A DNA stretch of 64,000 bases, taken from NCBI RefSeq assembly GCF_005938385.1, contig NZ_VCRA01000006.1, forward strand, positions 186,001 through 250,000, in the 5' to 3' direction. The notes beneath the pieces are model-generated. The model searched no databases and was not told where the DNA came from. It worked only from the letters and a program-made list of their open reading frames with translations. Positions 17,749-26,523 of this stretch are shown here, piece by piece. The translations under genes and the position numbers were made by a program. Numbering within the stretch: position 1 is the stretch's first letter; every line of letters begins with the position of its first letter. This DNA comes from Paenibacillus mesophilus (GTDB lineage: Bacteria; Bacillota; Bacilli; Paenibacillales; NBRC-103111).

Positions 17749-18936
17749 TTAGTCGGCGAAATAATCGCCGAGACCGGCTGCGATCGCTTGCGCCGCTTTT
17801 CTCTGGTAATCGTCCTTGCGGACGGTCGCTTCGTCCCGGGCATCGGTCAAGAAGCCGAGCTCGAGCAGGACGGAAGGTCTGTCGTTTTCCCGCAGCACGT
17901 GGTAATCGCCGAACGAGATGCCGTTGCTCTTCAAGCCGAGCCCTTTCGCGAGCCGCGCTTCGATGCTGCGGGCGAGCGGCCGGTCCTTCGCTTCGGAGTA
18001 ATAGTAGGTCAGCGTGCCGGATACTTTTTTCGGAGAAGCGTTGTAATGAATGCTTACGAAAGCGTCCGCCCGCTGCTTGTTGCTCGTCTGAGCCCTGCCG
18101 GACAGTTCGGGCTGCTCGTCGTCGTTCGTGCGGGTCAAGACGACCTGTGCTCCTGCGCGGCGAAGCTCTTCCGCCACATACCGCGCGGTCGTCATGTTGA
18201 TCGACTTCTCCACCGTCTTGTGGGCAAGCCCGATTACGCCCGGGTCGCCGCCTCCGTGTCCGGGATCGATGACGATCACTTTTCCCCGCAGTCCTCCCTT
18301 GGCCGAATTGCCCGCAATCTGGACGCTGCCCGTCTCGCCCACATAACGTTCGGACACCCAGCCGGTCCCGCCTCCGGACACCCGGACTTGAACCCAGCCG
18401 TTCTGCTGCTTCAACACAGTAAGCCGGGTTCCTTTGGCCAACACTTCGGTTGCTTTGCTGTCCGTTCCCGGACCGCTGCGCATGTACAGCTTGTCCGCCA
18501 GGACGGTTGCTTCTTTGCCGGACGGCTCTTTGTCGGCCGCTGCTTTGGGAGCGGCGTCCGCTTTGCCCGGTTCCGTTTTCCCTGCGGCCGACTTGACCGG
18601 CTTTCCGCTTCCCGCGGTATTTCCCGGCTTAGCGTCATTATCCCGGTTGGAGGAACCGCTTGATTGGATTAAATAATGTCCGGCTACCCAGCCGGTCTTG
18701 CTGCCCGAGTTTATTTTGACCCAACCGTACGATTCGTCGGAAACGGTAACGATCGAGCCTTTCTTCAAAGAACCGACTATGTCCGACCGGGCGGCCGGTT
18801 CGCCGCGAATGTTCAACACTTCGGCGGCTACCTTGGCCGTGTACGTATCAGCGGCGCCCGCTTTATCCGTCATCAGCATGAAGCTGCCGAGCATGACGCC
18901 GCAAATCAGAACCGCTCTCCGCGCAATAGGTTTCAT
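17749..18936 (-). CDS. N-acetylmuramoyl-L-alanine amidase with two SH3b domains
   Basis: Secreted cell-wall hydrolase of 395 residues. A signal peptide (MKPIARRAVLICGVMLGSF..., likely cut after AGA-A) is followed by a first bacterial SH3 domain (LNIRGEPAARSDIVGSL), a Lys/Ala/Gly-rich linker, a second SH3 domain (LYMRSGPGTDSKATEVL), and an Amidase_3 catalytic domain. Zinc and catalytic residues are in VIDPGHGG (His), KTVEKSINM (Glu), FVSIHYNAS (His) and VLLELGFLTD (Glu). GAGG six bases upstream picks the ATG at 18936 over the one at 18966. It is divergent from the polysaccharide deacetylase gene, another wall enzyme. Confidence 0.93.
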   Translation of the reverse strand: MKPIARRAVLICGVMLGSFMLMTDKAGAADTYTAKVAAEVLNIRGEPAARSDIVGSLKKGSIVTVSDESYGWVKINSGSKTGWVAGHYLIQSSGSSNRDNDAKPGNTAGSGKPVKSAAGKTEPGKADAAPKAAADKEPSGKEATVLADKLYMRSGPGTDSKATEVLAKGTRLTVLKQQNGWVQVRVSGGGTGWVSERYVGETGSVQIAGNSAKGGLRGKVIVIDPGHGGGDPGVIGLAHKTVEKSINMTTARYVAEELRRAGAQVVLTRTNDDEQPELSGRAQTSNKQRADAFVSIHYNASPKKVSGTLTYYYSEAKDRPLARSIEARLAKGLGLKSNGISFGDYHVLRENDRPSVLLELGFLTDARDEATVRKDDYQRKAAQAIAAGLGDYFAD

Positions 18937-19176
18937 AATAGTCCTCTTGATTCTAGAAATAGTCATGTTTTAATTTACCATTTCCGACACGTGGAAACAA
19001 ATGCCGACAGAACCGTTTTTCTGGACCGGAAACCAAAAACAGCGTCGAATTCCGCCGCGAAATCATGTAGAATAATCTCGAAATCTAGTAAACTTTCATT
19101 GCCGACCGTGCGTCTAATTAGTATGGAAACGAAACGAATTTCATAGGCACCATGGAGTTGCGGGGAGAGGAACCAT

Positions 19177-20088
19177 ATGGGGAGAAAGAAGCTGCTTCGA
19201 TTGGCGGTCGTCACTGCGGTCATGCTGCTCGGCTTCGGTATTTATTCGAGTGAAAAGGCGATGCTCACCGACGAGCGCCAGTTGACGGTTAACGCGCAAG
19301 ACATGTCCGCCGCGGCGGAAGTTCCCGCTATGATGGCGGAGAAGAGCCCCACCCCCGCCAAAGAGACCGCTCCGGACAAGAAAGCGCCTGCCGGGGAAAC
19401 GGCAGTGCTCAAGCCGGAGCCGGAAGGCAACGCCGATGCAGTCAAGTCCGCCTCGCAGAAAACTTCCAACGGACAAGGCGCCGCGCCGCATAAGCAGGGA
19501 GTAAAGCGAGTCGCGCTCACGTTCGACGACGGCCCGGACAAGAAGTATACGCCGCTTATTTTGGATGAGCTGAAGAAGCGCGAAGTCAAAGCGACTTTTT
19601 TCGTCGTAGGCATTCAGGTGGCGAAATACGGAGACGTGCTGAAGCGCATTACGGCGGAAGGCCACGCGATCGGCAATCATTCGTGGGACCATGCGGATTT
19701 GACGAAGCGGACGCCCGAGCAAGTCGCGGAGCAAATCGGCAAGACGGACAACGCGATTCACAAGGCGCTCGGCACCGGGACCGATCTGTTCCGCCCGCCC
19801 TACGGGGCTGCCGACGACAAAGTGAAGAAAGCGGCAGCGGCCGCGCACCGGCATCTGGTTCAATGGACCGTAGATACGCGCGACTGGGCCGGCACTACGC
19901 CGGAAGAGATGCTGGAGAAAGTCAAGAAGCAGACGAAGCCGGACGGCATTATTCTCATGCACTGCTTCGGCGGCAAAAACGGCAAGCTCGACAATACGGT
20001 CGAGGCGCTGCCGAAGATGATCGACTATTTGAAGGAAGAAGGCTACACGTTCGTCACCGTGCCCGAGCTGCTGGCCGAGCAGGTATAA
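19177..20088 (+). CDS. Polysaccharide (peptidoglycan) deacetylase, NodB domain
   Basis: Carbohydrate esterase family 4 enzyme of 303 residues that removes acetyl groups from GlcNAc or MurNAc in the wall, affecting lysozyme sensitivity. A signal anchor (residues 6-22) and an Ala/Pro/Lys-rich linker precede the NodB domain. All five motifs are visible: LTFDDGPD, NHSWDHADL, RPPYGA, TRDW and ILMHC. The preceding GGGGAGAGG is a good ribosome binding site. A terminator follows directly. Confidence 0.93.
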   Translation: MGRKKLLRLAVVTAVMLLGFGIYSSEKAMLTDERQLTVNAQDMSAAAEVPAMMAEKSPTPAKETAPDKKAPAGETAVLKPEPEGNADAVKSASQKTSNGQGAAPHKQGVKRVALTFDDGPDKKYTPLILDELKKREVKATFFVVGIQVAKYGDVLKRITAEGHAIGNHSWDHADLTKRTPEQVAEQIGKTDNAIHKALGTGTDLFRPPYGAADDKVKKAAAAAHRHLVQWTVDTRDWAGTTPEEMLEKVKKQTKPDGIILMHCFGGKNGKLDNTVEALPKMIDYLKEEGYTFVTVPELLAEQV

Positions 20089-20141
20089 TCCTGAATCCAT
20101 ACATGCGGGCCGGGCTTCGAGGCCCGCTCCGAAACGACCCG

Positions 20142-20165
20142 GCGGAACGATCAGTTCCGCTTTTT
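20142..20165 (+). terminator. Terminator of the deacetylase gene
   Basis: GCGGAAC (20142-20148) and GTTCCGC (20154-20160) with a 5-base loop and five T. Confidence 0.88.
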
Positions 20166-20170
20166 GCTTT

Positions 20171-21343
20171 TTATTGCGGCGTGAACGGACAGCCCGGAAC
20201 AACGATGCTTTCCGCTAATTCGATTTCCCGCTCGTTCACCGCCTTCTCGAAGGCTTCATGCGGCCGGTCTTGGTAGAAGAAATTCGGCGTAACGGTACGA
20301 TCCTCATAGTGCTTATGGAATATCGGCGTCGTCGCGGGCGAAACCGGCGGAATGAGCCATGTCCAATCCCCGGTTATAGAGCGGTCGTTCCGTTGCTCCC
20401 TCTCTTCGAAGCGCGTAAACTGCCGGGCGGCCGTATGGTGGTCGACGATCATGACGCCATGCTCCTTGTAGGAATGCAGAACGGCCACATTCAGCTCCAC
20501 TAGAGCCTTGTCACGCCATAGATACGATTCCCGGGACGTATCGAGCCCCATCAGGGACGCCACCCGGGGCAGCATGTCGTACCGGCGCTCGTCCGCCAAA
20601 TTTCTCGCCCCGATCTCCGTACCCATGTACCAGCCGTTGAACGGGGCCGCCGTGTACGAGAGCCCTCCGATTTCGAGCCGCATGTTGGATACGATCGGCA
20701 CCGCGTACCATTGCAGCCGCAAATCCGCCAAGCCCGGCAGCTCCGGATGGGACAGCGGCACCTCCATGACGATATCGCGGGGAATCGGGAACATTCGCGG
20801 CGCACGGTCTCCGATCCGCACGACAAGCGGCAGCACGTCGAAAGCCGTTCCTTCCCCGCGCCAGCCGAGCCGCGTGCATAAGCTTGTGAAGGCAACCGAG
20901 TCGGGATCGCCGACAATGCCGCGCCCGGTCTCGTAGCCGGCATAACGGATCAGCTGGTTGTTCAAGATGCGAACCTGCCTCCCGGCATCGACCGCAGGCC
21001 GGAAGACGGTAAGTACCGGGCGGATTTTGCCGCCGTTCGTGGCGTACGCGATATGGTCGACCAGCGCCCCGGCGATCTCCTCCTCCGTCTCCAAGCTGCG
21101 GGCATCCCGCACCTCCAGCGTCTCCCAGAACAGACGTCCGATGCACCGGTTGCTGTTGCGCCAAGCGATCCGGGCGCCGTGCCGCAGCTCGTCCTCCGTA
21201 TGCTCGTACCGGCCTTGCTCCGCGATCGTCCGCTTCACTTCCACGAGACGCCGTTCCGTCTCCTCCTCGCTTCGGCCCAATTCCCCGTAACACATTCGGA
21301 TGAATCGTTCCGCTTCCTCCAGCAACGCTTGATGTCGTGACAT
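20171..21343 (-). CDS. nos: Bacterial nitric oxide synthase (oxygenase domain only)
   Basis: Oxidises L-arginine to citrulline and nitric oxide; bacterial enzymes lack the reductase domain and borrow electrons from cellular flavoproteins. The 390-residue protein has the heme-thiolate cysteine Cys67 in WRNSNRCIGR, the arginine-binding GWYMGTEIGARN glutamate, and the dimer/pterin-site C-terminus (SITGDWTWLIPPVSPATTPIFH). Length matches the Bacillus and Staphylococcus enzymes apart from an extended C-terminus. GGAG is upstream of the ATG. It is a single-gene unit; in relatives NO protects against oxidative stress and some antibiotics. Confidence 0.96.
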   Translation of the reverse strand: MSRHQALLEEAERFIRMCYGELGRSEEETERRLVEVKRTIAEQGRYEHTEDELRHGARIAWRNSNRCIGRLFWETLEVRDARSLETEEEIAGALVDHIAYATNGGKIRPVLTVFRPAVDAGRQVRILNNQLIRYAGYETGRGIVGDPDSVAFTSLCTRLGWRGEGTAFDVLPLVVRIGDRAPRMFPIPRDIVMEVPLSHPELPGLADLRLQWYAVPIVSNMRLEIGGLSYTAAPFNGWYMGTEIGARNLADERRYDMLPRVASLMGLDTSRESYLWRDKALVELNVAVLHSYKEHGVMIVDHHTAARQFTRFEEREQRNDRSITGDWTWLIPPVSPATTPIFHKHYEDRTVTPNFFYQDRPHEAFEKAVNEREIELAESIVVPGCPFTPQ

Positions 21344-21533
21344 TGTCGTTCGTTCTCCGTTTCACTTATGATGCTAGCCGCCGGTTCCCCGGCAAATTCA
21401 ATATATCTCGAATGATCGGATTCGACGGTTGTTCGGTTCCACCGAAATTTCAATGTTTCCGTCGAAATTAGCTGTATGTTTTCCATTTAAAGTGTCGATC
21501 TTGGCCGCTCCCTTGGAAAATAACTGCATATTT

Positions 21534-21727
21534 GAGACTGTCGATTAACTGAAAGCGAAGCGAAAGCACGCCGTTCCAAGTGAAAAGATACCTTCTTTTA
21601 CTCAGACAGCTTGTTTTAAAGTCCTTGATTTATCAAAGATTTAGCGGTTGGAATTTAAATCCAAAACTCGCCAGAAGGTATCCTTTTCACTTTCCACTCC
21701 TTTACACACGAGTTAATCGACAGTCTC
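21534..21727. mobile_element. MITE-like non-autonomous element, 194 bp
   Basis: The ends are perfect 17-bp inverted repeats beginning GAGACTGTCGATTAACT (21534-21550 and 21711-21727). Inside, AGTGAAAAGATACCTTCT (21579-21596) is repeated inverted at 21673-21691 with one extra base. The element is flanked on both sides by TATTT, which looks like a 5-bp target duplication. No coding capacity. The family of the mobilising transposase is not identifiable here. Confidence 0.75.
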
Positions 21728-21931
21728 TATTTTCCATTTCGGCTTCGAACGGAGCTTTTGAGGAATGCCGCGATTGGCTCTTCCAGCTTACACCGGGGAA
21801 AACAAACGCGCGCCTGGACAGGCGCGCGGCGGGATTTCCATGTGCGTAATCCGATCTGAACCGCGCCAGCCTCATTATAAGGCATGCGAGCGGCGTGCCA
21901 CAAATGAGCAGTGTGTGAACACGTGCTGCCG

Positions 21932-23746
21932 TTACGGCAATGGTGCCGTTACTGCCGACTCGCGGTACCATTGCGACTGCAGCGACCATAGCCGGGCGTA
22001 CTCCCCGCCGGCGGCGAGCAGCTCGTCATGGCTTCCGAGCTCGAGCAGCCGCCCTTCCCGCAGCACCATGACGCGGTCGCATAGTCTCGCCATACCGAGC
22101 CGATGCGAGACGAGAATAGCGGTACGGCTGCCGGCCATCGCGGCGAACCGCTCGAACACATCCGTCTCCGCCTTCGGATCGAGCGCCGCCGTCGGTTCGT
22201 CCAGCACGACCAGCGGAGCGTCGCGCATGAATGCGCGCGAGATCGCGACCCGCTGCCACTGGCCGCCGGACAATTCCGTCCCGCCCGTAAACTGGCGGGT
22301 GAGCACCGTCTCGAAGCCGCCGGGCAGCGTGCCGGCGACCTCGTCCGCTCCTCCGAGCGAAGCGGCCTGCCGCAAAGCCTGTTCGTCGTTTGCCCGGTCC
22401 GCCCTGCCTAGCGCGACATTATCCTTTAACGTGAACGCATAGCGGATAAAATCCTGGAAGACGGCCGCGGATCGGTCGCGAAGCTGCCCAAGGTCCATTT
22501 TCGCCAAATCCCGGCCGCCGTAGTACACGTGCCCCGCACTCGGCTCATACAGGCCGAGGAGCAATTTGACGAGCGTCGTCTTGCCCGATCCGTTGCTTCC
22601 GACAAGCGCGATCCGCTCGCCTTCGCGGAGCGTGAAGGAGATATCGCTCAAACTATCGCGATCGCTTTGCGGATACCGGTACGACAATTGCTCCACCCGG
22701 ATATCCCCGAGCGATTCCGACGTTTCGCCGCCGGCCGGCTCCTCCGGCCCCAAGTCTAAATAAATGAACAAATCTTCGATTTGCAGCATCCTGTCGCGAA
22801 AAAAGCCCATTCTCCCGAAGATGAGTTCCACACCATCTTTCATCGCTTGCAGCGCGAACAGCATGGCGCCGAATTCGGCCGCGGACAGCTTCCCCGCCGC
22901 CACCGTCCAAGCAGTCCAGCCGACTCCCGCAGCGAGTCCCAGCGCACCGAGGCCGGACAATCCCGCCCGTGTAAAGTGCTGCGCCCGCTCCTGCCGGTAC
23001 AACGTATCCGACACGCGCCGATACAGAGATTCCCACCATCCGAGCAGCCAAGGCGCGGCATCGAACGTCCGTACTTCCTTCGCCGCTTGGCGGGCAGCGA
23101 GCGTTCTCGCCAAATAGTTCATAACCCGCTCCGGCTCGGTCTGCTTGCGCTTCAGGAAGAACGCCGACTTGGCCTGAATGAACCCCGCGATCGGCTCCGG
23201 CAGCGACACGACCACAAGCGCGAGCAGCAGCCACCCGTTCCAGGCGCCGACGAGCACGGCGATGGAAACCATTTTGACGACGGAAGTAAGCATGCGGTAA
23301 AACTCCCACAGCAAGTTCAGAAACTGTCCGGGTCCCGCCATCCGGCGCGCCCGCGTCAGCAGGTCGTGGAAATCCGACCGTTCGAACGCCTCCAGGCGAA
23401 GCCGGGCAGCCTTATCCTGCAGCCGGCGCTGCAGGCTGTCCTCCATCTCCTGCCGCAGCCGCTCCGTGTAGAGCGCCTCGACCGGCGCGAGCGCTTTCTC
23501 CAGCAGCGACACGAACGCCCATGCCGTTATCCATTCCATTAAAGACCGCACACCCGATGTTCCGTCGTACACATGCATCATCTGACCGAATATGCGGGCC
23601 GCAAAGTACACCTGAACCGCCGGAAAGACGCCCTTCAGCATATTCAAGACGATCGAGATCAGAGCGCGCCGCGGGTCGGTGACGACAATCCATTTTACGA
23701 AACGAAGCAGGGTGACGAATACGCCCAGACGTTTTATCGGTACCAA
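21932..23746 (-). CDS. ABC exporter, second subunit (membrane domain fused to ATPase)
   Basis: 604 residues: six hydrophobic segments in the first ~330 residues, then an ATPase with Walker A GSNGSGKTT, Q-loop VFQDF, signature LSGGQWQR, Walker B LVVLDEP and H-loop VSHR. The start is a TTG at 23746 with GGGAGGTG 8 bases upstream, inside the last codons of the preceding gene (13-bp overlap), so the two are translated together. Together the two half-transporters probably form a heterodimeric exporter; the cargo (lipid, peptide or drug) is not deducible. Confidence 0.88.
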   Translation of the reverse strand: MVPIKRLGVFVTLLRFVKWIVVTDPRRALISIVLNMLKGVFPAVQVYFAARIFGQMMHVYDGTSGVRSLMEWITAWAFVSLLEKALAPVEALYTERLRQEMEDSLQRRLQDKAARLRLEAFERSDFHDLLTRARRMAGPGQFLNLLWEFYRMLTSVVKMVSIAVLVGAWNGWLLLALVVVSLPEPIAGFIQAKSAFFLKRKQTEPERVMNYLARTLAARQAAKEVRTFDAAPWLLGWWESLYRRVSDTLYRQERAQHFTRAGLSGLGALGLAAGVGWTAWTVAAGKLSAAEFGAMLFALQAMKDGVELIFGRMGFFRDRMLQIEDLFIYLDLGPEEPAGGETSESLGDIRVEQLSYRYPQSDRDSLSDISFTLREGERIALVGSNGSGKTTLVKLLLGLYEPSAGHVYYGGRDLAKMDLGQLRDRSAAVFQDFIRYAFTLKDNVALGRADRANDEQALRQAASLGGADEVAGTLPGGFETVLTRQFTGGTELSGGQWQRVAISRAFMRDAPLVVLDEPTAALDPKAETDVFERFAAMAGSRTAILVSHRLGMARLCDRVMVLREGRLLELGSHDELLAAGGEYARLWSLQSQWYRESAVTAPLP

Positions 23747-25569
23747 CCGGATTGCACCTCCCACATTTGCGCATAGGCGCCTTTGGCCGCGAGCAGTTGC
23801 TCGTGGTTGCCGTCCTCGACGATGCGGCCGTCCTGCAGCACGATGATCCGGTCCGCCAGCCGGGCGGAGCCGAGCCGGTGGCTGATGAGCAGTACCGCCC
23901 GATCCCGGGCGTAAGACATGAACTGACCGTATATATCCGCTTCCGCCTTCGCATCGAGTGCCGCCGTCGGCTCGTCGAGCACGAGCAGCTGCGGGTCCCG
24001 CATGAACGTACGGCTGATCGCGATGCGCTGCCATTGCCCTTCCGACAGCTCGCGGCTGTCGTCGAACAAACGCCCGATCGGCGTATCGTAGCCCCGGGGC
24101 AGCTCTGCTATGAACTCGTCGGCCCCGCCTCTGGCCGCAGCGGCTCTTACCCGCTCCAAGCTAGCCGAGCCTTCGTCCGCTGCCGCCGCACCGGCCGTTT
24201 CGCGCATCGCTACGCTTTGGGCCGCGGTGAAGGAGAATTTGTAATAATCTTGATAAGCGGCCGATACATGCTCATGCAGGCTCTCCGGATTAATATCCGC
24301 ATAGTCGACGCCGTCCGCCGTAATCGTGCCCTCGTCGGGCTTATACAGCCCGAGCAGCAGCTTTACTAGCGTGCTTTTGCCCGAGCCGTTCTCTCCTACT
24401 AGCGCTACCCGTTCTCCCGGCTTCAGGTGCAGATCCAACCTTCTTAATATCGGGCGTTCCCTTCCTGGATACGCGAAGGAAACTCCCTGCAGCCTGATGC
24501 CTTTGGCGAGCGGAGCGGGAAAAGATGTCTCCCCTCGCTTTTTCACATCGACCGGAACTTGCAGAAATTCTCGAACGTAGCCGACATCGATCGAATTTTT
24601 GTGCAGGATGCTGATCCCAAAGCTGATGCCGCTAGCCCCGACGTTCATCTGGCCTACTCCCCGGAACAACGACATGAACACGCCCGGCGTAATGCGCTGC
24701 GGGACAAGCCACAAACCCAACACGACGATTACGGTTACCTCCGTTATCCAATACAGCGCATTCCAAGGGATGCCGCTAATCTCCATGCCCTTCTTTACCT
24801 TCATCGCTTGAACGCGCTGCTCCCGTCTCAACGATTCCCATCGGCCGGACAAAATACCGGACAGATCGAACACGCGCACCTCCTTCTGCTCGGCTCTCCC
24901 CGTCAGCAGTCCGCTCACATAGGAGGCCCGCCGCTGCTCCTCGGTTTGGTCGTACGTGAAGCTCATCCACTTTTTCGAGCTTTTGGCGCCATGAATCGCC
25001 CTAGGTACGATGACGGCGACGAGGGCTACGGCAAGCCAGGGCGATACGCCCCAGAAAATGGCCGCTACCCCGATGACGCTAATAGCACCCTTTACTGTAG
25101 AAAGCGAATAGAAAAACAAATCGGTCGTTTTTCTTCCGGGGTCGGCGCTGCGGGACAGCTTATCATAGGAAGCGCTTTCTTCAAAAAACGTGAGCGGCAG
25201 CTCCGAAGCGTGAATGAGACGTTTTCGTTCCAAATCGAGTTGAAGCCTCTGGCGCATCCGGGTCAGCATAGGCTCGCGGAGCTTATACATCACCTCGTAG
25301 CCGAGCAGCAGCGAAGCCGCAAATGCCGCGAGCCACGGCCAAACATCCGCGATTCCTTCCCGTCCCCGGCCGGCCGCCTGGATGACCGTATCGATGAGAT
25401 GCTGAGTCACATAAATCGAGAACACCGGAGCGAGCCCTTCGAGCACGGTTAGCCCTACCAGCACAGCCGCCTGCATGGGTGCAACTGTACATATGGCTGC
25501 CGTCGCCCATTTCAAGCTTGACACGATTTCCTTGGCGCTGCTCGTCCTGCCGAAATTCAGTCCGTTCAA
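23734..25569 (-). CDS. ABC exporter, first subunit (membrane domain fused to ATPase)
   Basis: About 611 residues with six membrane segments and an ATPase: Walker A GENGSGKST, Q-loop YQDYYKF, signature LSEGQWQR (Glu in place of the second Gly), Walker B LLVLDEP, H-loop ISHR. Residues after the Q-loop include an unusual Ala-rich insertion (TAGAAAADEGSASLERVRAAAARGG). AAGGAGG lies 7 bases before a TTG at 25569, the preferred start over a TTG at 25575. First gene of a two-gene operon. Confidence 0.88.
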   Translation of the reverse strand: MNGLNFGRTSSAKEIVSSLKWATAAICTVAPMQAAVLVGLTVLEGLAPVFSIYVTQHLIDTVIQAAGRGREGIADVWPWLAAFAASLLLGYEVMYKLREPMLTRMRQRLQLDLERKRLIHASELPLTFFEESASYDKLSRSADPGRKTTDLFFYSLSTVKGAISVIGVAAIFWGVSPWLAVALVAVIVPRAIHGAKSSKKWMSFTYDQTEEQRRASYVSGLLTGRAEQKEVRVFDLSGILSGRWESLRREQRVQAMKVKKGMEISGIPWNALYWITEVTVIVVLGLWLVPQRITPGVFMSLFRGVGQMNVGASGISFGISILHKNSIDVGYVREFLQVPVDVKKRGETSFPAPLAKGIRLQGVSFAYPGRERPILRRLDLHLKPGERVALVGENGSGKSTLVKLLLGLYKPDEGTITADGVDYADINPESLHEHVSAAYQDYYKFSFTAAQSVAMRETAGAAAADEGSASLERVRAAAARGGADEFIAELPRGYDTPIGRLFDDSRELSEGQWQRIAISRTFMRDPQLLVLDEPTAALDAKAEADIYGQFMSYARDRAVLLISHRLGSARLADRIIVLQDGRIVEDGNHEQLLAAKGAYAQMWEVQSGWYR

Positions 25570-25598
25570 TAACAAGCCTCCTTCATCGTAATATTCAT

Positions 25599-25628
25599 AC
25601 TATATTGGTAAATTCAAGGAGTTTACAA
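25599..25628 (-). promoter_or_regulatory. Promoter of the ABC exporter operon
   Basis: Minus-strand TTGTAA (25628-25623), 18-base spacer and TATAGT (25604-25599), about 30 bp before the ribosome binding site. Confidence 0.6.
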
Positions 25629-25696
25629 GACTGTTTTTTATTATACTTATCTGTTATAATAAACTCATGGAAATAACCGGAATGTCCGCATTCGAA

Positions 25697-25717
25697 GCCG
25701 CCGCGAGCGGCTTTTTT
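25697..25717 (+). terminator. Small terminator hairpin
   Basis: GCCGC/GCGGC with a 5-base loop and six T. It follows an AT-rich TATAAT-containing stretch, so a short plus-strand transcript is possible, but no real gene is visible before it. Confidence 0.5.
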
Positions 25718-25936
25718 GCATAGCATTTATAAGTTTCGGGGTCCCCGCAAAGTACATGGATGAGCATCGGAGTGCGGTTTCCCATATGTGGAGCGGGGGA
25801 TCGTTCGAGCGTGAAGCCGTTAAGGCCGCGGGGTCCAAGTTTGGTCCTCCCCGCCGAGTTCGTTATAATAGAACATGCAGGGGCTTGGCACAACCTAATC
25901 AGGCTCCGACAAATGGACTACGGGAGGCGACCTACG

Positions 25937-26248
25937 ATGTTTGTCGTTACGAATACGATCCGGATCAAGGCCGGACACGGAAAGCAAGTGGCGGAACGGT
26001 TCGCGGCCGCGAAAAGCGTACAGCAAATGCCCGGCTTCAACCGGATGGAAGTATGGCTCGGCGAGGGCAAGGAAGGCGAAGAAGAGCTGAAAGTATGTAC
26101 CGTCTGGGACAACGAGGAGTCGTTCAAGCAATGGACCGCGAGCGATTCGTTCCGCGAGTCCCACCGCGGCGGCGGCGACAGCCGGGAAGTGATGCTCGGC
26201 GCTTCGTTGAATAAATACGAGCTTGTCGTTTCGCACGGCAAAAAATGA
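25937..26248 (+). CDS. Heme-degrading monooxygenase (IsdG/HmoA-like)
   Basis: 103-residue ABM-fold protein resembling the IsdG/IsdI/HmoA group that opens the heme ring to release iron. It keeps the family pattern: Asn in FVVTNTIRIKAG, Trp in KVCTVWDNEESFKQW, and the heme-ligand His in SFRESHRGGG. GGGAGG upstream selects the ATG at 25937; the frame is open further up but without a ribosome binding site. No heme uptake genes are adjacent, so it may serve recycling of heme from the cytoplasm. Confidence 0.88.
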   Translation: MFVVTNTIRIKAGHGKQVAERFAAAKSVQQMPGFNRMEVWLGEGKEGEEELKVCTVWDNEESFKQWTASDSFRESHRGGGDSREVMLGASLNKYELVVSHGKK

Positions 26249-26263
26249 CGCCAGAACTCCTTA

Positions 26264-26300
26264 CCCCTGAACCCGCGTCCGACGGGCGCAGGGGCTTTTT
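26264..26300 (+). terminator. Terminator of the heme monooxygenase gene
   Basis: CCCCTG (26264-26269) and CAGGGG (26289-26294) with an inner CGCGTC/GGGCG stem, then CTTTTT. Confidence 0.88.
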
Positions 26301-26463
26301 GTCATCAATCGTTTCTTGCATTCGTTAACATCTTTGTTACGCCGTTTCATACTGGTGAAGATGGAGGCTTGCGTTACAAGGGCAAGCTTTGCCGTCACGA
26401 GGACGAGGTCGTGCAATGGCAGAACGAGCAACCGGATGCGGAACGGGTACTCCATTACAAGAG

Positions 26464-26494
26464 AACCGCCGGGAATATCGTCCCGGCGGTTTTT
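26464..26494 (+). terminator. Second strong plus-strand terminator
   Basis: AACCGCCGGGA (26464-26474) and TCCCGGCGGTT (26481-26491) form a perfect 11-bp stem with a 6-base loop and T run. It implies a transcript starting between 26300 and 26460. In that interval a frame with protein-like codon use (26330-26529, e.g. CRHEDEVVQWQNEQPDAERV) lacks an ATG and runs through the hairpin. Confidence 0.75.
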
Positions 26495-26523
26495 CGATTT
26501 GCACGGCGCACGGCAGCAAGGTC

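Noticed and set aside
23747..24034. Extra 96 N-terminal codons for the second ABC exporter subunit
   Set aside because: This part is the shadow of the upstream subunit's ATPase; a TTG with a good ribosome binding site at 23746 gives a normal-length protein.
22700..25450. Long open frames on the plus strand across the ABC exporter genes
   Set aside because: They are antisense to clear ABC transporter genes, lack ribosome binding sites and have Arg/His/Pro-rich compositions typical of shadow frames in GC-rich DNA.
25678..25733. 18-codon ORF with ATG at 25666 running into a terminator
   Set aside because: No ribosome binding site; its last codons are the terminator stem.
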